Shown piece after piece: positions 1-9,058 of a DNA stretch of 64,000 bases. Source of the stretch: an uncultured Bacteroidota bacterium (GTDB lineage Bacteria; Bacteroidota; Bacteroidia; B-17B0; Aurantibacillaceae). The translations under genes were made by a program, and so were the position numbers. The notes beneath the pieces are model-generated. The model had not been told where the DNA came from, ran no database searches, and worked only from the letters and a program-made list of their open reading frames with translations. Each line of letters starts with the position of its first letter. The stretch's first letter is position 1. The stretch lies in the NCBI GenBank assembly GCA_903893815.1, contig CAITNS010000040.1, positions 124,001-188,000 of the forward strand. The letters are read 5' to 3'.

Positions 1-588
1 AGGAATATCCTTTGCTTCTTTTTCCATTTTTAAATTAATAACATCTCCTACAAAAGTTCCTTTATGTGACTCCAAAAATGCATTTTCATAAGCAATCACT
101 GTTTCGTTTAATACTTTTCCTTTTTCCATCATAAAGGCAGCTGAATCTTTTGCGTTCATACCTTTTGTTTTACTTTTTACATCAGCATACTCTTTGTTTT
201 TAGCTGTAATAAATTTGATGTAAGCAAAAAAATCATCATTTTCCTTATGAGTTACACATTTTAAATTTTTAACCAAATCAGCCGTATCTGTACTCATCGT
301 CATCTTTTGATTATTGTCGCTAATAAAAAAATCGAAATAACGAGCCTTATCCTGACTCACCAAATAGTAAATACCTTTCTCTAATGTTTTTGGACCTTTA
401 AATACGATATTACCTTTTACTACTTTTTTACAAGTATCAGCTAAATAGGATTTATCAAATTGATAAAAAGCCAAATACATCACTGAATCTTTACAATTTT
501 TAAAATTGATTCGGATATCGTGCCCAGACTGAGCATAAGTTGATGTGATAATGGATAATAAACTAAAACTTAATAGTAACTTTTTCAT
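1..588 (-). CDS. DUF4369-type secreted protein, C-terminus cut by window edge
   Basis: This open frame starts at ATG 588 and runs off the left edge, leaving about 196 residues. The N-terminus MKKLLLSFSLLSIITSTYAQ is a signal peptide ending at A-Q. The following part (a short beta-rich segment with DSVMYLAFYQFDKSY, then KGNIVFKGP and KGIYYLVSQDKARYFDFFI) resembles the DUF4369 domain that precedes thioredoxin-like domains in Bacteroidota periplasmic TlpA/DUF5106 disulfide proteins. The expected thioredoxin part would lie outside the window, so an oxidoreductase role is inference. A second in-frame ATG lies two codons upstream (594). The next gene, at 753, is on the same strand, with about 160 bp between. 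Confidence 0.7.
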   Translation of the reverse strand, partial: MKKLLLSFSLLSIITSTYAQSGHDIRINFKNCKDSVMYLAFYQFDKSYLADTCKKVVKGNIVFKGPKTLEKGIYYLVSQDKARYFDFFISDNNQKMTMSTDTADLVKNLKCVTHKENDDFFAYIKFITAKNKEYADVKSKTKGMNAKDSAAFMMEKGKVLNETVIAYENAFLESHKGTFVGDVINLKMEKEAKDIP

Positions 589-752
589 AGACATTAGTTA
601 AATAGTATTCAAAAATAAGGATTTTATTGAGTTATCTGCTTTCAAATTTAAATCCAATAACTATTACAATATATTTAAAATTTGTTAAATGAGTGAAATA
701 GGTAAAAGTAGTAAGTGACAGGTGAATATTGGATAGTAAACTGATCAAAATT

Positions 753-3068
753 TTAATCGATTGATTTTTTATTATAAATCATATACCCAAAATGGAAGAA
801 AAACGAGAAACTATTATCATTTCTATCATAATAATTTACACCCACGCTTATGGGACCAATAGGGGTGTGATAAACTAAGGAACCCATTCCCAGAAAGTGC
901 CTATATAAAAATGGTGTACTATAAGTTGCCTTATTATCTGAAGTTTTTAAAATAGATAATACCGGTTGAAATAAATAGCCTTCAAATCGTATATCTAAAT
1001 TTTTATAGGGTGTAGCAATAGCTTTTAATCCGCCTGCTAAATACTGATGGGCTCGATAATCATCTATAAATAATGTTTGACTCTCTGGAATTGGATTAAA
1101 AGAAGGAGCAGATAAAATAGAGGCCTGATAATTTCTAAAAAAATCTTGAGATGAATAAACACCTTCTGCAAAAACACCAATTTTAAAATATTTAATGGGT
1201 TTAATGTATTCATCGATCGTAATTTTAAAATTAAACCAATCATGCCCCGGTCCATTTATCATTTGAACCGTATCAACTGTAGTAGAACCGGGATAATAAC
1301 TCTCAACTCCACTCACTATCTTTGCTCTCACTAAAATATTGGTCCCTTCAGATGCATACTGCTTTCTGTTTAAAGTATTAATTTGATAAGATAATTGTCC
1401 GTAACCAAAATCAAATATACTCACGTCGCTTGTATCTAATCTCTTAAATTGATCTGATTGGTAATACTTATTTATCCACTCACTCCCACCTCCTGTTAAA
1501 ACTATTTTACCTATATTACCAACTGGTGCTCCAATATTTAATTCTCCAAATATATCTTCCTGAACTAAATAAGCAGGTTTTTCAAAATCATAAAACAAAG
1601 CGCTACTTTTATAATAATCCCATCTTGAAATAGTAAAAGATGGCTCTATATAAAACGGCACTTTAGTTGGAAATTCAAGTCTAATTTTAGTTAAAGAACT
1701 TGAATTTAATTTACCTAAATAACCATTAGCATAGGCTGTAAACCCAATTTTTCCAATATGATTATATTGGACTGCTAAAAAAAAGTTACTAATAGGACGA
1801 TTAGATAAATTGCCTCCAATGTCAAAAAACAAATGCTTATCCCTTTTAGTGTTTAAAGTTAGGGTATACTTTCCTGAAGTTGTATCTAGTTTAGTGGTAG
1901 GGTAAGCCGACTTAATTTTTTCATCCGCCATTAATCTAAAATACTGGCGCTTTAACTGTTTAAATGTAATAGGCTTTCCTTTGTTAGAAATACTTTTAGA
2001 TACAAATTTTTGCATTTTAAGGCTTACTCCTTGTATAAAAATTTTATCATAAACCATTTTTGAAACTTGCACTTTTTCTCTGAATACTTTTCGTTTAGCA
2101 TTCAGTTGTTCAGCGTCCTCAAAATTTGTAATACAAGTTTTTATTTTAGGCATTTGTCTCATAGTGGATACATAACCACTATCAATCAGCTGTTGAATAG
2201 CATCGAAATTAAAAATACTTACATCTGCCCAAGGTTGAATAATAATACCGTTTTCGCAAACAGGATTAAAATTGCTCTTATTCATCAACATGTTTCTAAG
2301 TTGTAAATACAAATTATCATCACTTGGCATTTGAGAATTTTCAGTAACAGAACTTCCAATCATAAAATCAGGATACAACTCTTCATACATCACATTAGTA
2401 GGAAAATTATTATACAAACCTCCATCAAACAATAAAGCACTATCAATTGAAATTGGCCTAATATAAAATGGATAACTCATAGAAGCTCTTATGGCAGAAG
2501 GCATATCGCCATCTCTAAAAACAACACTTTGCTTTTTTTCGATATCAGAGGCTACACATCTAAATGGCACTAATAAACTATCAAAATTATAATGAGAAGC
2601 TGCGTTAGCAGGAGCAAACGTTTCCATTAAATAAAAATCAATTGGCACCGAATTAATTAAATTAGTAGCTAGGTTACTTAATAAACTTCCATTTAAATTT
2701 AATTTTAAAGTTCTCCAAGAAGCATAATCATCTCTTTTGCGAACAAAATATCCAAATTTAGGAGACATTTCTCCTTTTGTTAAGTCGGAAAAAGCTTGTT
2801 CTTTTACCATTCTCTCAATTTCAAGAGGAGAATATCCAGAGGCATATAAACCACCAATAATACTGCCGATTGAAGTACCTGCAATACAATTAACGGGGAT
2901 GTGGTTTTCTTCTAAAGCTTTTAAAACGCCAATATGTGCAATGCCACTAGCTCCGCCTCCACTCATAACAAAACCAACCTTTTGAGCAGATGAGTAATAA
3001 AAAGTAAACAACAACACAAAACACAAAAGTTTGTGGTAAACCGTAAATATTTTACTGATAATTGTCAA
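753..3068 (-). CDS. Patatin-like phospholipase with C-terminal outer-membrane barrel
   Basis: A 771-residue envelope protein. After a signal peptide (residues 1-29) comes a patatin domain with the oxyanion motif GGGASG (37-42), nucleophile elbow GTSIGS (Ser66) and the DGG motif with Asp215, which form the Ser-Asp dyad. SAIRASMSYP (191-200) is also typical of bacterial patatins. Roughly residues 340-771 look like a POTRA-like linker and a BamA-type surface-antigen barrel, the layout of PlpD-like type Vd autotransporters; Bacteroidota versions are common. It probably hydrolyses lipid ester bonds at the outer membrane. The start is a TTG at 3066-3068, because the first ATG would remove the signal peptide and the glycine-rich motif. 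Both catalytic residues are present. Confidence 0.9.
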   Translation of the reverse strand: MTIISKIFTVYHKLLCFVLLFTFYYSSAQKVGFVMSGGGASGIAHIGVLKALEENHIPVNCIAGTSIGSIIGGLYASGYSPLEIERMVKEQAFSDLTKGEMSPKFGYFVRKRDDYASWRTLKLNLNGSLLSNLATNLINSVPIDFYLMETFAPANAASHYNFDSLLVPFRCVASDIEKKQSVVFRDGDMPSAIRASMSYPFYIRPISIDSALLFDGGLYNNFPTNVMYEELYPDFMIGSSVTENSQMPSDDNLYLQLRNMLMNKSNFNPVCENGIIIQPWADVSIFNFDAIQQLIDSGYVSTMRQMPKIKTCITNFEDAEQLNAKRKVFREKVQVSKMVYDKIFIQGVSLKMQKFVSKSISNKGKPITFKQLKRQYFRLMADEKIKSAYPTTKLDTTSGKYTLTLNTKRDKHLFFDIGGNLSNRPISNFFLAVQYNHIGKIGFTAYANGYLGKLNSSSLTKIRLEFPTKVPFYIEPSFTISRWDYYKSSALFYDFEKPAYLVQEDIFGELNIGAPVGNIGKIVLTGGGSEWINKYYQSDQFKRLDTSDVSIFDFGYGQLSYQINTLNRKQYASEGTNILVRAKIVSGVESYYPGSTTVDTVQMINGPGHDWFNFKITIDEYIKPIKYFKIGVFAEGVYSSQDFFRNYQASILSAPSFNPIPESQTLFIDDYRAHQYLAGGLKAIATPYKNLDIRFEGYLFQPVLSILKTSDNKATYSTPFLYRHFLGMGSLVYHTPIGPISVGVNYYDRNDNSFSFFFHFGYMIYNKKSID

Positions 3069-3190
3069 CTCTCACAAATTTACCTTAAAATTTTAATGGA
3101 AACTACAAAGTTTAAATTTCACTTAAAATATTTTATATACTGAAATATTTTACTTACTTAGCAGATTATAGACCTTGTCTTTATTAGATT

Positions 3191-4267
3191 GTGATTAAAT
3201 ATATTACTAAAAAAATATTATACAGCATTTTGGTCTTATACGGTGTAATTACCGTTATATTTTTCTTGTTTAATGTATTGCCTGGAGATCCTGCTACTAT
3301 TATGCTTGGGCAAAGAGCTAACAAAGATGCCATTGAAGCTATTCATAAAGATTTAGGTACTGATAGGCCAATTATGGAGCAATATGGCTTGTATTTAAAC
3401 GATTTATCGCCTATTTCTATCCACAATAACACTAACAACCAAAGTATTTGGTTCTTAAGTCCAGAAAAATATAGCTGGAAACCCTTATTTACCATAGGAA
3501 CTAACAAATCGATTGTCATAAAACTGCCTTATTTAAGGCGTTCATACATCACTAAAAGACGTGTTGCTGATATTATTATAGAAACATTACCAGAAACAGC
3601 CGTGTTGGCTTTTACCTCCATCGTTATTGCATCCATTTTTGGGATATTTTTGGGTATAATTAGCGCCATAAAACGTAATACCATTTATGATAAATTATCA
3701 TTAGTATTAGCCGTATTAGGAATGGCAGCGCCTTCGTTTTTTGTGGGTTTAATCATTGCTTGGTTATTTGGTTATGTTTTAGCCGATTACACAGGACTTT
3801 CACCAACAGGTAGTTTGTATGATATCGACGTTTGGGATGGAGAAAAATTAAAGTTGAAAAACTTAATTCTACCTTCTATTACATTAGGAATTAGGCCGCT
3901 TGCTATTGTGGTTCAATTAATGAGAAGTTCATTATTAGACGTGATGAGTCAGGATTATATTAGAACAGCCAAAGCAAAAGGTTTAACGATGTATGCCATT
4001 ATTATCAAACACGCTTTAAAAAATGCTTTAAATCCTGTTGTTACAGCAATCTCTGGGTGGTTTGCTGGATTAATGGCAGGAGCTGTATTTGTTGAATATA
4101 TTTTTAGCTGGAAAGGTATTGGATACGAAGTATTTGAAGCTTTAACAAAAAATGATTTACCAGTAGTAATGGGTGCTACTTTAATATTTGCTGCTATATT
4201 TGTGATTACCAATATATTTGTAGACATCGCTTACGGTTTATTAGACCCACGTGTTAGAGTAAAATAA
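3191..4267 (+). CDS. ABC transporter permease, OppB/DppB family
   Basis: A 358-residue inner-membrane permease of the binding-protein-dependent dipeptide/oligopeptide transport family. It begins with GTG at 3191; MIKYITKKILYSILVLYGVITV is the usual N-terminal helix followed by FNVLPGDPA. About 95 residues between the first and second membrane helix are a periplasmic insertion with no clear motif. The BPD_transp_1 domain fills the C-terminal half, with the cytoplasmic EAA loop (AKGLTMYAIIIKHALKNAL) that contacts the ATPase. The substrate cannot be told, and no ATPase, second permease or binding protein is adjacent. The stop overlaps the tpiA start by one base (TAATG), so the two are probably cotranscribed and translationally coupled. 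Confidence 0.9.
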   Translation: MIKYITKKILYSILVLYGVITVIFFLFNVLPGDPATIMLGQRANKDAIEAIHKDLGTDRPIMEQYGLYLNDLSPISIHNNTNNQSIWFLSPEKYSWKPLFTIGTNKSIVIKLPYLRRSYITKRRVADIIIETLPETAVLAFTSIVIASIFGIFLGIISAIKRNTIYDKLSLVLAVLGMAAPSFFVGLIIAWLFGYVLADYTGLSPTGSLYDIDVWDGEKLKLKNLILPSITLGIRPLAIVVQLMRSSLLDVMSQDYIRTAKAKGLTMYAIIIKHALKNALNPVVTAISGWFAGLMAGAVFVEYIFSWKGIGYEVFEALTKNDLPVVMGATLIFAAIFVITNIFVDIAYGLLDPRVRVK

Positions 4268-5025
4268 TGAGTAGACAAAAAATAGTTGCCGGAAACTGGA
4301 AAATGAATAAATCGCTACCAGACGCGAAAATGCTTGTAGAAATGATTGCAAATCAGGTAAATGATTTTGATGAAGTAACCAAAATAATTATCCCACCATT
4401 TCCTTATTTAAATACCATTGGCGAGCAACTTGCGAAAAAAGAAAACTTTTTTTTAGGCGCACAAAATTGCCACACAAACGCTAACGGAGCGTTTACTGGT
4501 GAAGTAAGCGCCAATATGTTAAACTCAGTTGGATGCCATTATGTATTAGTGGGCCACAGCGAAAGAAGGCAATATTTTAAAGAAAAAGAAGCTGACTTTA
4601 TTTTAAAAATTAAAGAAGCTCTTAAAAATAATATTTCTCCAATTTTTTGCATAGGAGAAACTATTCATGAACGTAAAACGGATAATCATTTTAAAGTGAT
4701 TACTGAACAATTAACCACCGTATTAAAAGAATTTTCAGTTACTGAATTTTCAAAATTTATCATTGCTTATGAACCAGTTTGGGCTATAGGTACTGGAGAA
4801 ACGGCAACCGCTGCTCAAGCTCAAGAAATGCACGCATTTATTCGCGGTATTATTACAAATATTTACGATTCAAATATAGCAAGTAATGTATCTATATTAT
4901 ACGGCGGTAGTTGTAATGCTCAAAACGCCCAAGAATTATTTGCTTGTAAAGATGTTGATGGTGGTTTAATTGGCGGCGCTTCTTTAAACGCTGATGATTT
5001 CTGTAAGATCATTTTTTCTTTTTAA
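4267..5025 (+). CDS. tpiA: Triosephosphate isomerase
   Basis: A 252-residue cytoplasmic TIM-barrel enzyme that interconverts dihydroxyacetone phosphate and glyceraldehyde 3-phosphate in glycolysis and gluconeogenesis. The substrate-binding Asn10 and Lys12 lie in GNWKMN (9-14), catalytic His97 in VGHSERR, catalytic Glu169 in AYEPVWAIGTG, and the phosphate loop in YGGSCNAQN and GGLIGGASL. Length is normal for the family. ATG 4267 overlaps the stop of the upstream permease by one base, an unusual partner for this enzyme. Confidence 0.98.
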   Translation: MSRQKIVAGNWKMNKSLPDAKMLVEMIANQVNDFDEVTKIIIPPFPYLNTIGEQLAKKENFFLGAQNCHTNANGAFTGEVSANMLNSVGCHYVLVGHSERRQYFKEKEADFILKIKEALKNNISPIFCIGETIHERKTDNHFKVITEQLTTVLKEFSVTEFSKFIIAYEPVWAIGTGETATAAQAQEMHAFIRGIITNIYDSNIASNVSILYGGSCNAQNAQELFACKDVDGGLIGGASLNADDFCKIIFSF

Positions 5026-5191
5026 ATAAACATCATAAATACAACAATAGTTAGGTTTTTGGGCATTCTAGCCTTGTTAAAATTAACTACACAAGACCTT
5101 TTAACGCTTAATACCCTAAAGGAATTTGTCATTTATCTGATAAATTATAGCAGTTATTAGAAAAAACCTATCAATTACTCATTTATTAAAA

Positions 5192-5218
5192 TTTGTCAAA
5201 ATAGTATCGTTAAATTTG
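5192..5218 (+). promoter_or_regulatory. Candidate Bacteroidota promoter
   Basis: TAAATTTG at 5211-5218 matches the -7 consensus TAnnTTTG, with TTTG at 5192-5195 upstream. The spacer is 15 nt, shorter than the usual 19 or so, so the -33 assignment is weak. It would start a transcript just before the ATG at 5240. Confidence 0.4.
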
Positions 5219-5239
5219 AATTACCTAAAACTATATTTT

Positions 5240-6529
5240 ATGAAAAAAATTCTGCTCATTTTACTTACTTCACTCTTTGCAAATACATCACTATTATTTT
5301 CACAGACAAATGTTAGTGGAGGTATTTTCACCAATACAATATGGCAAAAAATCAACAGTCCATATATCGTTACGGATACCGTAGTTGTATTTCCAGGAGT
5401 GACTTTAACCATTGAACCTGGCGTTACAGTTAAATTTGATTCAGGAGAAATTTTAGAAATAAGAGGTACTTTAGTAGCATCTGGAAACATTACAGACACT
5501 ATTTGCTTCACATCAAATTCACCATCACCTTCCATGTCGGATTGGAATGGAATTAAAGTTATTGGAACCACAAATCCACTTGGGGTAGGTAACCAAGTAA
5601 CAATGGAATATTGTAAAGGACTTTACGCTAATAAATTTATAGATTTAGATCTTGCGTACCACGGCCCCTATATATTTAAGCATTGCTACTTTGCATATAA
5701 TAATCAAGTAAACTACGATGGAGGTATGCCATCAACCACATTTGATAATTGTTATTTTACAGCTAATAATAATGCATTAACCTACTGTCAATTTGCTAGT
5801 AGAGTAAGTAATAGTTCTTTTATAAATAACTTCAATGGAGTAAACGGTATAAAACAGATTGACACCTGCTTTTTTTCTGGTCATTCAGGTATAGCTTTAT
5901 CACCTTACGGCAAAACAACAGGCTCAAGGGTAATTAACAATAATATTGGAGTTAGTTGTTTGTTTAATGGTGCAAATAACTCATTTACGGGTAACGAGGT
6001 TACCAATAATTTAACAGGAGTTGAGATTCTATCATACTTTAATGGTTCAATTACATTTACAAATAATACAATTTGCAATAACACCAACTACAACATCAAA
6101 TTACTAACATCATCAAATGCGGATCTTTCTTTAAATTGCTGGTGTTCGAACAATATTTCTCAAATAAAATCAACCATTTTAGATGCTCAAACAAACATAT
6201 CATATGGCCTAGTAAATATCAGCCCCCTTGCTGTGTCTTGCAGTAATTTAACTGTTGGATTAAATGAATTAAACAAAAAAACAAACTCAACAGTTAATTT
6301 ATTTCCAAATCCATTCATTCAAAATACAACTCTTGAATTTGAAAATTTAAATAACAATGATCATTTCCTAGATATCTACGATAGTAAAGGTTTGTTTGTT
6401 AACACAATAAAAAATAGCACAAAAAATCGTTTCGATATTAATAGAAATAATTTAAATAGTGGCTTGTATTTATATATTCTTAGAGATGGTGAGAATGTTG
6501 TTGCCAAAGGGAAATTTATTGTACAATAG
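5240..6529 (+). CDS. Secreted right-handed beta-helix protein with T9SS type A sorting domain
   Basis: A 429-residue exported protein. The ATG at 5240 gives a clean signal peptide (MKKILLILLTSLFANTSLLFSQ); a TTG 24 bases upstream would only add residues before it. The body has short Asn-rich strands ending in repeated N-N-x-F/I turns, as in right-handed parallel beta-helices of the pectate-lyase or NosD type, though no catalytic motif is visible. The last 80 residues (from NLFPNPFIQNTTLEF to GKFIVQ) form a T9SS type A C-terminal domain, so the protein should cross the outer membrane and be attached to the surface or released. Ligand or substrate unknown. Confidence 0.85.
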   Translation: MKKILLILLTSLFANTSLLFSQTNVSGGIFTNTIWQKINSPYIVTDTVVVFPGVTLTIEPGVTVKFDSGEILEIRGTLVASGNITDTICFTSNSPSPSMSDWNGIKVIGTTNPLGVGNQVTMEYCKGLYANKFIDLDLAYHGPYIFKHCYFAYNNQVNYDGGMPSTTFDNCYFTANNNALTYCQFASRVSNSSFINNFNGVNGIKQIDTCFFSGHSGIALSPYGKTTGSRVINNNIGVSCLFNGANNSFTGNEVTNNLTGVEILSYFNGSITFTNNTICNNTNYNIKLLTSSNADLSLNCWCSNNISQIKSTILDAQTNISYGLVNISPLAVSCSNLTVGLNELNKKTNSTVNLFPNPFIQNTTLEFENLNNNDHFLDIYDSKGLFVNTIKNSTKNRFDINRNNLNSGLYLYILRDGENVVAKGKFIVQ

Positions 6530-6569
6530 TATCTATTAAGATTGTTTTTTCTTTTTTTATTTCAAGAAA

Positions 6570-6645
6570 TAATTACGCATGATTGCGAATAAAAGAATCG
6601 TCGTATAAATGCAGATTCGTATATTCGTATCTTAATTCGTAATTA
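6570..6645. repeat. Degenerate inverted repeat with ATTCGTA motifs before prmA
   Basis: TAATTACG (6570-6577) pairs with CGTAATTA (6638-6645). Between them, and into the right arm, the motif ATTCGTA recurs three times at 6615-6642. The layout resembles a decayed small palindromic intergenic repeat and fills most of the prmA leader. Confidence 0.35.
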
Positions 6646-6651
6646 CCAAAA

Positions 6652-7476
6652 ATGGACTACATACAATATTCATTTACCATTACTCCTGCTGAACCAGGCT
6701 CAGATATTTTAATTGCTTTATTAGCTGACTTAGGTTTTGAAAGTTTTACTCAAAACGAAACAGGTGTTGATGCCTACATACAAGAAGAGTTTGAAAATGA
6801 AGATCTAGTAAAAGAATTATCATTTGAAGATTTTACATTTTCATATGTAAGAACTCTGATTCCCAAAACCAATTGGAATGAAGAATGGGAGAAAAATTTT
6901 AATCCAGTATACGTGGATGATTTAGTTTGTATCAGAGCGCATTTTCATCCTGCTGACGAAAACATCAAACATGATATTGTGATTACTCCTAAAATGAGTT
7001 TTGGCACCGGGCATCATGATACAACTTGGTTAGTAAGTAAAACCATGTTTAGTATTCCATTTGCAAACACATATGTTTTGGATATGGGTTGTGGTACTGG
7101 AATTTTAGCCATTTTAGCAAAACAACTAGGCGCTTCAAAATTATTAGGAATTGACATTGACGAATGGAGTATTGAAAACTCTATTGAAAATGCAGCTATC
7201 AATAACGCTTCGGATATTGAATTTAAAAAAGGAGATGCGTCTTTACTTCCTTCACAAGAAACCTTCGATGTGATTTTAGCCAACATTAATAAAAACGTAT
7301 TAAAAAAAGATTTACCTTCATACTTCACTTGTTTAAGAAAAGGAGGCTACTTGTTATTAAGCGGCTTCTTTACAGCTGATGTAGAGGAATTAAAACAATT
7401 AACCACAACTATTGGCTTTAGCTTTGAAGAAAGCTATAACAAAAATGAATGGGCTGTTATTAAGTTAAGAAAATAA
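6652..7476 (+). CDS. prmA: Ribosomal protein L11 methyltransferase
   Basis: A 274-residue SAM-dependent methyltransferase that trimethylates ribosomal protein L11. The N-terminal substrate-binding region carries NWNEEWEKNFNPV. The PrmA signature MSFGTGHHDTTWL (115-127) precedes motif I, LDMGCGTGILAILA (143-156), and the NPPY-like motif appears as LANINKNVL. Length matches the short Bacteroidota PrmA. ATG 6652 is the first start in a clear frame. The next gene begins 10 bases after its stop, so the two are probably cotranscribed. Confidence 0.95.
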   Translation: MDYIQYSFTITPAEPGSDILIALLADLGFESFTQNETGVDAYIQEEFENEDLVKELSFEDFTFSYVRTLIPKTNWNEEWEKNFNPVYVDDLVCIRAHFHPADENIKHDIVITPKMSFGTGHHDTTWLVSKTMFSIPFANTYVLDMGCGTGILAILAKQLGASKLLGIDIDEWSIENSIENAAINNASDIEFKKGDASLLPSQETFDVILANINKNVLKKDLPSYFTCLRKGGYLLLSGFFTADVEELKQLTTTIGFSFEESYNKNEWAVIKLRK

Positions 7477-7486
7477 AATTATTGCA

Positions 7487-8890
7487 ATGAATTATACTAA
7501 ACTCTCTCAAGAGCATATCAATTCGCTACAACAAATTGTAGGTAAAGACGATGTTTATACCGATCATGAAAATTTAGAAAAATATGGTCAGGATGAAACG
7601 GAAGATTTTATTTTTAAACCCGAAGTAGTCGTTAAGCCTAAAACCGTTAGTCAAATTTCAGAAATTATGAAATTAGCTAACAGTTATAAAATACCAGTAA
7701 CTGCGCGTGGTTCAGGCACTGGACTAAGTGGCGGCGCGCTACCTATACATGGTGGGATTATAATCAGCATGGAACGTTTTAATAACATATTGCAAATAGA
7801 TGAGCGTAATTTACAAGCAACGGTTGAGCCAGGAGTTATTAATTATATTTTTCAGGAAGAAGTAAAAAAAGTTGGTTTGTTTTATCCACCCGATCCAGCA
7901 AGCTGGGGAAGTTGTTCTTTAGGTGGTAACGTCGCACACAGTAGCGGCGGACCAAAAGCAGTGAAATATGGTACAACCAGAGATTATGTATTAAATATTG
8001 AAATGGTTTTACCAAACGGTGATATTATTTGGACAGGTGCTAACACCTTAAAATACTCTACAGGATATAACTTAACTCAATTAATGGTTGGCAGCGAAGG
8101 CACTTTAGGAATCATTACTAAAATAGTTTTTAAATTAATTCCATTACCAAAACATGATTTACTCATGTTAGTTCCTTTTACCTCAGCTGAAAAAGCTTGT
8201 GAGGCAGTAGGCGCTACATTTAGAGCAGGTATTACACCAAGTGCCATGGAATTTATGGAACGTGATGCCATTGATTGGAGCATCAAATATGCAGGCGAAG
8301 TTAATTTTGAAATTAAACCCGAATGGCAAGCTTTATTGCTGATTGAAGTTGATGGTAATAATATGGATGTGTTATTTAACGACTGCGAAACCATTAGTAA
8401 TATTATGACCGAGCATGGTTGTGATGAAATTTTAATGGCCGATAGTGCCGAACAAAAAGCATCACTTTGGAAAATAAGACGTAAAGTTGGCGAGGCCGTA
8501 AAAAGTAATTCGGTTTATAAAGAAGAAGATACCGTTGTACCAAGAGCAGAATTACCGACTTTATTGAAAGGTGTTAAAGAAATTGGTTCAAAATACGGAT
8601 TTAAAAGTGTGTGTTACGGACATGCTGGTGATGGAAACTTACACGTTAACATAATTAAAGGGGATTTATCGGATGATGTTTGGGAAACCGAATTACCAAA
8701 AGGAATTGTTGAAATATTTGAATTGTGCAAAAAACTAGGTGGTACAATTAGTGGCGAACATGGGATTGGATTAGTTCAAAAAGACTATTTATCTATTGTG
8801 TTTCCCGAATATCAATTAGAATTAATGAGAAATATAAAAAAACTATTTGATCCAAATTTAATTTTAAACCCCGGTAAAATGGTATTTTAA
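7487..8890 (+). CDS. FAD-linked oxidase, GlcD/D-lactate dehydrogenase type
   Basis: A 467-residue flavoprotein. An N-terminal FAD_binding_4 (PCMH-type) domain carries ARGSGTGLSGGALP and DPASWGSCSLGGNVAHSSGG, and a C-terminal FAD-oxidase_C domain carries YGHAGDGNLHVNI and the end motif GTISGEHGIGLVQK. This is the arrangement of glycolate oxidase subunit GlcD and of D-2-hydroxyacid dehydrogenases (D-lactate, D-2-hydroxyglutarate); the sequence alone does not fix the substrate. The electron acceptor is probably a quinone or an electron-transfer flavoprotein. No GlcE or GlcF partner is adjacent. It follows prmA by 10 bp. Confidence 0.9.
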   Translation: MNYTKLSQEHINSLQQIVGKDDVYTDHENLEKYGQDETEDFIFKPEVVVKPKTVSQISEIMKLANSYKIPVTARGSGTGLSGGALPIHGGIIISMERFNNILQIDERNLQATVEPGVINYIFQEEVKKVGLFYPPDPASWGSCSLGGNVAHSSGGPKAVKYGTTRDYVLNIEMVLPNGDIIWTGANTLKYSTGYNLTQLMVGSEGTLGIITKIVFKLIPLPKHDLLMLVPFTSAEKACEAVGATFRAGITPSAMEFMERDAIDWSIKYAGEVNFEIKPEWQALLLIEVDGNNMDVLFNDCETISNIMTEHGCDEILMADSAEQKASLWKIRRKVGEAVKSNSVYKEEDTVVPRAELPTLLKGVKEIGSKYGFKSVCYGHAGDGNLHVNIIKGDLSDDVWETELPKGIVEIFELCKKLGGTISGEHGIGLVQKDYLSIVFPEYQLELMRNIKKLFDPNLILNPGKMVF

Positions 8891-9002
8891 GTTATATGAT
8901 TAAAAGTTGAAATTGAGAATAAATTCAACAAAATAGCCCTGAAACAGACACACTAAATGGATTTGGTTGAATTTGAATAGGTATTTAGTTTCTATTTTAT
9001 AT

Positions 9003-9033
9003 TTTGAAACCACTTTAAATTTAAATATATTTG
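9003..9033 (+). promoter_or_regulatory. Bacteroidota-type promoter for the T9SS/L,D-transpeptidase pair
   Basis: TTTG at 9003-9006 is followed after 19 nt by TATATTTG at 9026-9033, an excellent match to the -33 and -7 boxes of the Bacteroidota housekeeping sigma factor. The ATG at 9059 lies about 25 nt downstream. Confidence 0.6.
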
Positions 9034-9058
9034 ATAAACCAAAAAAAACAATTACCAC

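Noticed and set aside
5216-5239. TTG start upstream of the beta-helix protein
   Set aside because: It adds residues before a complete signal peptide; ATG 5240 is better.
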